Shown: piece after piece, positions 59,817-64,000 of the stretch
Layout: each line of letters opens with the position of its first letter
Numbering within the stretch: the stretch's first letter is position 1
From: Azotobacter vinelandii
Lineage (GTDB): Bacteria; Pseudomonadota; Gammaproteobacteria; Pseudomonadales; Pseudomonadaceae
Reading direction: 5' to 3' (one strand)
Assembly: GCF_001571105.1 (NCBI RefSeq)
Contig: NZ_BCTD01000008.1
Length of the DNA stretch: 64,000 nucleotides
Notes under the pieces: generated by a model
The model's input: the letters and a program-made list of their open reading frames with translations, nothing else
Database searches by the model: none
What the model was told of the DNA's origin: nothing
Program-made: the position numbers and the translations under genes

Positions 59817-60848
59817 ATGGCCCTGCCCCGCATCACTTCACCCCACGCTACGGGCAGCAACCGTACCCGCCGGATCATGCAGCAAGTGCTGGTCGCCACC
59901 CTGCCCGGTCTGCTGACGCTGACTTGGCTGTATGGTTTCGCCCCTCTGATCAATCTGCTCTTGGCGAGCGCCACGGCGCTCGGTCTCGAGGCTGCCGTTC
60001 TGCGCCTCCGGCAGCGTCCTGTCGGTTTCTTTCTCAACGACTGCAGCGCTCTGGTCACGGCCATGCTGCTGGCCCTCGCCCTGCCACCTCAGTCACCCTG
60101 GTGGCTGACCCTGACCGCCTGCGGTTTCGCCATCCTGTTCGGCAAACACGTCTATGGCGGGTTGGGACAGAACCCCTTCAACCCGGCGATGGTCGGCTAC
60201 GTAGTGGCGCTGGTTTCCTTCCCGGTGGAAATGACCGCCTGGCCTGTTCCCCATGTCGTCGGGCTGACCGAAGGCATTCAACATATCTTTGGCATCGCCT
60301 CCCTGCCTGATGGCTGGAGTCAGGCGACGGCCCTGGACGCGCTGAAGACCAATCGAAGCCTGACGATGGACGAACTCCGGGCACAGAATCCGGCCTTCGG
60401 CCATCTGGGAAGCCGGGGAGCCGAGTGGGTCAATCTTGCCTTTCTCGCCGGCGGCCTGTTCATGCTTCGGCGCCGTCTGTTCGGCTGGCACGCGCCGGCC
60501 GGCATGCTCGGAGCGCTGTTCGTCATGAGCCTGCTGTTCTGGAACGGCTCGGATTCCGACTCCAACGGCTCGCCCCTGTTTCATCTGCTGAGCGGTGCAA
60601 CCATGCTAGGCGCCTTCTTCATCGTCACCGATCCGGTGAGCGGCGCTACCAGCAACCAGGGGCGACTGATTTTCGGAATAGGCGTCGGCATCCTCGTCTA
60701 TGTGATCCGCACTTGGGGAGGCTACCCGGATGGAGTGGCCTTCGCCGTGCTGCTGATGAACCTGGCCGCACCGACCATCGACTACTTCAGCCGCCCGCGC
60801 ACCTATGGGCATCGCAAGGCTGAGCGCAGCTTCAAGGTGGGGGGCTGA
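59817..60848 (+). CDS. rnfD: Rnf complex subunit RnfD
   Basis: 343 residues, about ten helices. FMN is covalently attached through Thr278 in DPVSGATSNQGR. FGKHVYGGLGQNPFNPAMVGYV is the other signature. Separated from rnfC by 78 bp; the ATG is preceded by GGAGAGCC. Confidence 0.95.
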   Translation: MALPRITSPHATGSNRTRRIMQQVLVATLPGLLTLTWLYGFAPLINLLLASATALGLEAAVLRLRQRPVGFFLNDCSALVTAMLLALALPPQSPWWLTLTACGFAILFGKHVYGGLGQNPFNPAMVGYVVALVSFPVEMTAWPVPHVVGLTEGIQHIFGIASLPDGWSQATALDALKTNRSLTMDELRAQNPAFGHLGSRGAEWVNLAFLAGGLFMLRRRLFGWHAPAGMLGALFVMSLLFWNGSDSDSNGSPLFHLLSGATMLGAFFIVTDPVSGATSNQGRLIFGIGVGILVYVIRTWGGYPDGVAFAVLLMNLAAPTIDYFSRPRTYGHRKAERSFKVGG

Positions 60849-60851
60849 ACC

Positions 60852-61505
60852 ATGCACTTGCCGGAAGTCGGTCGCTCGATGTTGAAGAACGGCCTGGTAT
60901 TGGGACTGTTTGCAGTAGTCACGGTCGGCGGGGTCACACTGCTCCAACGGGGTACGGCCGAGCGGATCCAGGCTGCCGAACGCCAGTCCCAGATCCGCGC
61001 CTTGGGCGAGATTCTCCCGGCCGGTAGCTACGACAACGACCTGCTCGCTAGTACCATCCAGCTCAACGAACCGTTGCTCGGCCATCGTGGCCCGCAGCCG
61101 GCATATCTCGCCGGCAAGAATGGACAGGTCACCGCCGTGATCCTTCGCGCCACGGCTCCAGATGGCTATAGTGGCGCCATCCATCTACTGATCGGTATCC
61201 TGGCAGATGGGCGACTGGCCGGAGTACGAGCCATAGGCCACCGGGAAACGCCCGGCCTGGGGGATCGGATCGAGCTGGCCAAGGATCCCTGGATCCGAGG
61301 TTTCGAGGGCAAATCCCTTGAGAGCCCGGTCGAGTCCGGATGGGCCGTGAAAAAGGATGGTGGAACTTTCGACCAGTTTGCCGGAGCGACCATCACCCCG
61401 CGAGCCGTGGTCAAGGCGACTCACCAAGCCTTGCAGTATTTCCAGGCCAACAAGGCGAGGCTTTTGAACACACAGATCGCCGGGCAGCAGAGGAAGGAAC
61501 CATGA
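60852..61505 (+). CDS. rnfG: Rnf complex subunit RnfG
   Basis: 217 residues. One N-terminal helix, then a periplasmic domain; FMN attached through Thr180 in FAGATITPRAVV. GHRETPGLGDRI is conserved. Starts 3 bp after rnfD and overlaps rnfE by ATGA. Confidence 0.95.
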   Translation: MHLPEVGRSMLKNGLVLGLFAVVTVGGVTLLQRGTAERIQAAERQSQIRALGEILPAGSYDNDLLASTIQLNEPLLGHRGPQPAYLAGKNGQVTAVILRATAPDGYSGAIHLLIGILADGRLAGVRAIGHRETPGLGDRIELAKDPWIRGFEGKSLESPVESGWAVKKDGGTFDQFAGATITPRAVVKATHQALQYFQANKARLLNTQIAGQQRKEP

Positions 61506-62215
61506 GCAATCCCAGCTATCGCGAGCTGAGCGCCAACGGGCTCTGGAAGAACAATCCGGCACTGGTGCAGCTTCTCGGACTCTGTCCTCTGCTCGGCGTG
61601 AGCAACTCCACTGTCAATGCCTTGGGACTCGGGCTGGCCACGATCCTGGTATTGGGCAGCTCCAGCATGGCCGTATCGCTGGTACGCGGGGTGGTGAATA
61701 CTGCCGTGCGCCTGCCGGTTTTCGTGATGATCATCGCCGCACTGACCACCTGTATCGAGCTCCTGATGCAGGCCTTCACCTATGAGCTTTACCAGATCCT
61801 CGGCATCTTCATCCCGTTGATTACCACCAACTGCGTGATACTCGGTCGTGCCGACGGTTTTGCCGCTAGGCATTCTCTCCTGCTGGCGGGCTTCGATGGA
61901 TTGATGATGGGGTTGGGCTTCGCCGTGGTACTCGTCATGCTGGGCGGAGTCCGCGAGATGTTCGGTACCGGCGGATTGTTCGCCAACATGCATCTGCTGT
62001 TCGGGCCCGCAGCGACCGATTGGCATATCGCGCTGATCGACGACTACAAAGGGTTTCTGCTAGCCATATTGCCGCCCGGGGCCTTTATCGTTCTGGGTCT
62101 CCTGATCGCGGCAAAGAACCGGATCGACGAGCACCGAGCCGAACGAAGCAGGACCTTTCAGCCACAAACCTCCAGCCCCAGCCGCCGCGTGCGAGTGACT
62201 GGGGTAATCGAGTAA
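61502..62215 (+). CDS. rnfE: Rnf complex subunit RnfE
   Basis: 237 residues, six helices, paralogue of RnfA. NGLWKNNPALVQLLGLCPLLGVSNS with the membrane-cluster Cys, GIFIPLITTNCVILGRADGFA and MGLGFAVVLVMLGGVREMFGTG. Followed by nth after 26 bp. Confidence 0.95.
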   Translation: MSNPSYRELSANGLWKNNPALVQLLGLCPLLGVSNSTVNALGLGLATILVLGSSSMAVSLVRGVVNTAVRLPVFVMIIAALTTCIELLMQAFTYELYQILGIFIPLITTNCVILGRADGFAARHSLLLAGFDGLMMGLGFAVVLVMLGGVREMFGTGGLFANMHLLFGPAATDWHIALIDDYKGFLLAILPPGAFIVLGLLIAAKNRIDEHRAERSRTFQPQTSSPSRRVRVTGVIE

Positions 62216-62241
62216 ATCCCTAGCCTGAAATCCGCCCAACC

Positions 62242-62880
62242 ATGAATGCAGACAAACGCCGGGAAATCTTTCGCCGTTTTCAGGAAGACAACCCAACCCC
62301 TACAACGGAATTACTCTATAGCAGCCCTTTCGAACTGCTGATCTCGGTGATTCTCTCCGCTCAAGCCACCGATGTCAGTGTGAACAAGGCGACCGCCAGA
62401 CTCTTTCCGGTGGCGAACACTCCGGAAGCCATACTCTCCCTGGGCGTAGAAGGCCTGAGCGAATACATCAAGAGCATCGGCTTGTTCAACAGCAAGGCCA
62501 AAAACATCATCGAGACGTGTCGCATCCTCATCGAGAAGCACGACAGTCAGGTTCCGGACAATCGAGAAGCTCTGGAAGCGCTGCCTGGAGTCGGTCGCAA
62601 GACAGCCAATGTGGTGCTCAACACGGCCTTCCGCCACTTCACCATGGCAGTGGATACGCATATCTTCCGAGTCAGCAACCGCACTCGCCTCGCACCAGGC
62701 AAGAACGTGCTGGAAGTCGAACGCAAGCTCGTCAGACTGGTGCCCAAGGAGTATCTCCTGGACGCCCACCACTGGCTGATCCTGCATGGTCGCTATGTGT
62801 GCAAGGCCCGCAAGCCACTGTGTGGCAGTTGCCGCATCGAAGACCTGTGCGAGTACAAACACAAGACATCCGACGATTAA
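62242..62880 (+). CDS. nth: Endonuclease III
   Basis: 212 residues (E. coli 211). Catalytic Lys120 in LPGVGRKTANVV (helix-hairpin-helix) and Asp138 in VDTHIFRVSNR. The C-terminal [4Fe-4S] loop is C-x6-C-x2-C-x5-C (CKARKPLCGSCRIEDLC). Removes oxidised pyrimidines. Downstream of rnfE as in E. coli. Confidence 0.97.
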   Translation: MNADKRREIFRRFQEDNPTPTTELLYSSPFELLISVILSAQATDVSVNKATARLFPVANTPEAILSLGVEGLSEYIKSIGLFNSKAKNIIETCRILIEKHDSQVPDNREALEALPGVGRKTANVVLNTAFRHFTMAVDTHIFRVSNRTRLAPGKNVLEVERKLVRLVPKEYLLDAHHWLILHGRYVCKARKPLCGSCRIEDLCEYKHKTSDD

Positions 62881-62985
62881 CCTTTCATTGCGAATACACC
62901 AGATCAATTGAAAAAATCTTTTTTACCCTCTCAGGCTTTGCCGCTATAAGAAGCGCCATAGCGCCCATAGCCAAGAGTGAACAAT

Positions 62986-63165
62986 ATGGCCACCGACAAA
63001 GCCGATATTGAACTGGATGAAGACTTCGTTGCAGAGGAAGCGGATGACACCGGAACCGAAGTTGAAGTAGCCAAAACCAACCTGACCAAGCGCCGGATCA
63101 TAGATAACTACCTTGAAGAACGTCGCCTGCAGAAAGATCTTGCTGACTACGACTTCGATATATGA
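62986..63165 (+). CDS. Small acidic conserved protein (PA3496 family)
   Basis: 59 residues, very acidic N-terminus (DIELDEDFVAEEADDTGTEVEV) followed by a basic stretch (TKRRIIDNYLEERRLQKDLADYDFDI). It matches the small protein that follows nth in P. aeruginosa, annotated as a putative envelope-integrity protein. The ATG at 62986 is used; a GTG three codons upstream is possible. Role not established. Confidence 0.75.
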   Translation: MATDKADIELDEDFVAEEADDTGTEVEVAKTNLTKRRIIDNYLEERRLQKDLADYDFDI

Positions 63166-63280
63166 GTCCAGCTTCTTGAAATTCAGCAATTTCCAAGCCT
63201 GGATTAACCCGCTCTCAGGCGTATGCTTCAGATTAAACTGATACTAAAAGTACCGTCTTGCTCTTAGCCCTTACCCAGCG

Positions 63281-63330
63281 AGGCAAAGGTCGTCTTTACA
63301 TGGAGTAGGGCCTTTGCCTTTTCCTTTTTC
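63281..63330 (+). terminator. Rho-independent terminator
   Basis: Perfect 9-bp stem AGGCAAAGG / CCTTTGCCT (63281-63289 with 63311-63319) with a 21-base loop, followed by a T-rich tail (TTTTCCTTTTT). It ends the rnf-nth-small protein transcript, 116 bp after the last stop. Confidence 0.8.
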
Positions 63331-63446
63331 GCAGCCCCGAGATCATAGCCGACTATTCTCCAGTATCCGATTCTTCGGCCGCGATTTGCTCTTCGGCATG
63401 CTTCTTTCTAAAATTTCCCCGATGCCCATACACACAAGGACTAGAC

Positions 63447-63836
63447 ATGCGCCTTCTACACACCATGATCCGTGTGAGCGATCTGGAAAAATCAATCGAC
63501 TTCTATACCCGTATTCTGGGCATGAGCCTTCTAAGAAAGCACGATTATCCCGAAGGGAAATTCACGCTAGCCTTCGTTGGATACGGAAAAGAAGAGGAAA
63601 ATTCCGTCATTGAACTTACATATAATTGGGGTGTTGACGGATACGAGATGGGCAATGCTTTCGGGCATATTGCCATTGCTGTCGATGATGCCTACAAGGC
63701 TTGCGACGATATCAAGCAAAACGGCGGAAATGTAATCAGAGAAGCTGGCCCCATGATGCATGGAACAACGATTATTGCATTTGTAACGGATCCGGATGGT
63801 TACAAGATCGAACTTATCCAAGAAAACCAATCCTGA
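63447..63836 (+). CDS. gloA: Lactoylglutathione lyase (glyoxalase I), nickel type
   Basis: 129 residues. Metal ligands His5, Glu56, His74 and Glu122 are exactly at the positions of E. coli GlxI, and the short length without extra loops is the Ni/Co-dependent class. Converts the methylglyoxal-glutathione hemithioacetal to S-lactoylglutathione. Base composition is about 45-50 % G+C by eye, against well over 60 % for most of the window, with A/T-ending codons (ATA, AAA, ACA, TTT) common. This could mean recent transfer. Confidence 0.95.
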   Translation: MRLLHTMIRVSDLEKSIDFYTRILGMSLLRKHDYPEGKFTLAFVGYGKEEENSVIELTYNWGVDGYEMGNAFGHIAIAVDDAYKACDDIKQNGGNVIREAGPMMHGTTIIAFVTDPDGYKIELIQENQS

Positions 63837-63888
63837 CTGAATAATAGCCCCAAGCTATAAAAACTCGCTCAATGCAATAGAAAAACAA

Positions 63889-63942
63889 ATCACACCGTAG
63901 TTCATTCAAAATAATTCAGTGTGCTTGATCCTACGGTGTGAT
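63889..63942. repeat. 12-bp perfect inverted repeat
   Basis: ATCACACCGTAG (63889-63900) and CTACGGTGTGAT (63931-63942) are exact complements separated by 30 bp. No T-run follows. It lies 52 bp after gloA at the end of the window. Confidence 0.7.
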
Positions 63943-64000
63943 GGCATGACTCAGTGTCAAAGGTCGTCGCCTCTCCCAAACGAAACGAGCAGAGAGAGAT

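Overview
The window reads as a GC-rich gammaproteobacterial chromosome of the Pseudomonas/Azotobacter group. The best single guess is Azotobacter, A. vinelandii-like. The main reason is an FNR-type regulator of the CydR kind directly upstream of cydAB, the arrangement known for respiratory protection in A. vinelandii. Pseudomonas-type gene neighbourhoods (recR-ybaB-dnaX, bra/liv, sha/mnh, pdxH to dinG, rnf-nth) are combined with an N-type ATPase operon and an Rnf complex. Species identity is inference; no database was searched.

Layout. 1-4.6 kb: 3' part of cydR, two CydR/FNR boxes, then cydP-cydA-cydB-cydX-ybgE closed by a strong terminator. 4.7-9.1 kb (minus): recR, ybaB, dnaX and the 4.5S RNA gene ffs, with a long intergenic stretch that holds a nested palindrome, a 28-codon membrane micro-ORF (plus) and an orphan terminator. 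9.3-14 kb: a hydroxypyruvate isomerase-family gene, dgkA, and a four-gene phosphonate/selenate-type ABC importer. 14-20.5 kb (minus): a complete N-type ATPase operon, atpDCQRBEFAG, with almost every start overlapping the previous stop. 20.6-26 kb: a DUF2288 gene and the livKHMGF (braCDEFG) branched-chain amino-acid importer. 26-33.7 kb: a DUF5064 gene, a lipoprotein, the six-gene Mnh/Sha Na+/H+ antiporter (A and B fused), and a SlyB-like lipoprotein. 33.8-43.6 kb: pdxH, an OmpA-type lipoprotein, a family VIII esterase, a secreted agarase-like glycosidase, dinG, a CopD-like membrane protein, DUF1145, a methyltransferase-like protein and YchJ.

43.6-46.6 kb is the least ordered part: long non-coding stretches, two orphan hypothetical genes, an isolated Fur-box-like site, then a LEA14-type lipoprotein and DUF2489. 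46.7-54.1 kb: quiP (acyl-homoserine lactone acylase), a small hypothetical, an erythromycin esterase-like gene paired with a phosphoribosyltransferase gene, a small Pro/Gly-rich repeat protein, dcd and apbC/mrp. 54.3-64 kb: metG, the rnfABCDGE operon with nth, a small conserved acidic protein, a terminator, and gloA, whose base composition is much lower in G+C than its neighbours.

Functional themes are ion and electron coupling at the inner membrane (cytochrome bd, N-ATPase, Mnh antiporter, Rnf) plus ordinary housekeeping. I found no insertion sequence, prophage, CRISPR array or tRNA. Nothing in the window amounts to a clearly new multi-gene system. The least explained items are the 8.1-8.7 kb intergenic region, the 43.6-45.5 kb patch, the Pro/Gly repeat gene at 51.8-52.0 kb and the gloA/inverted-repeat end of the window.
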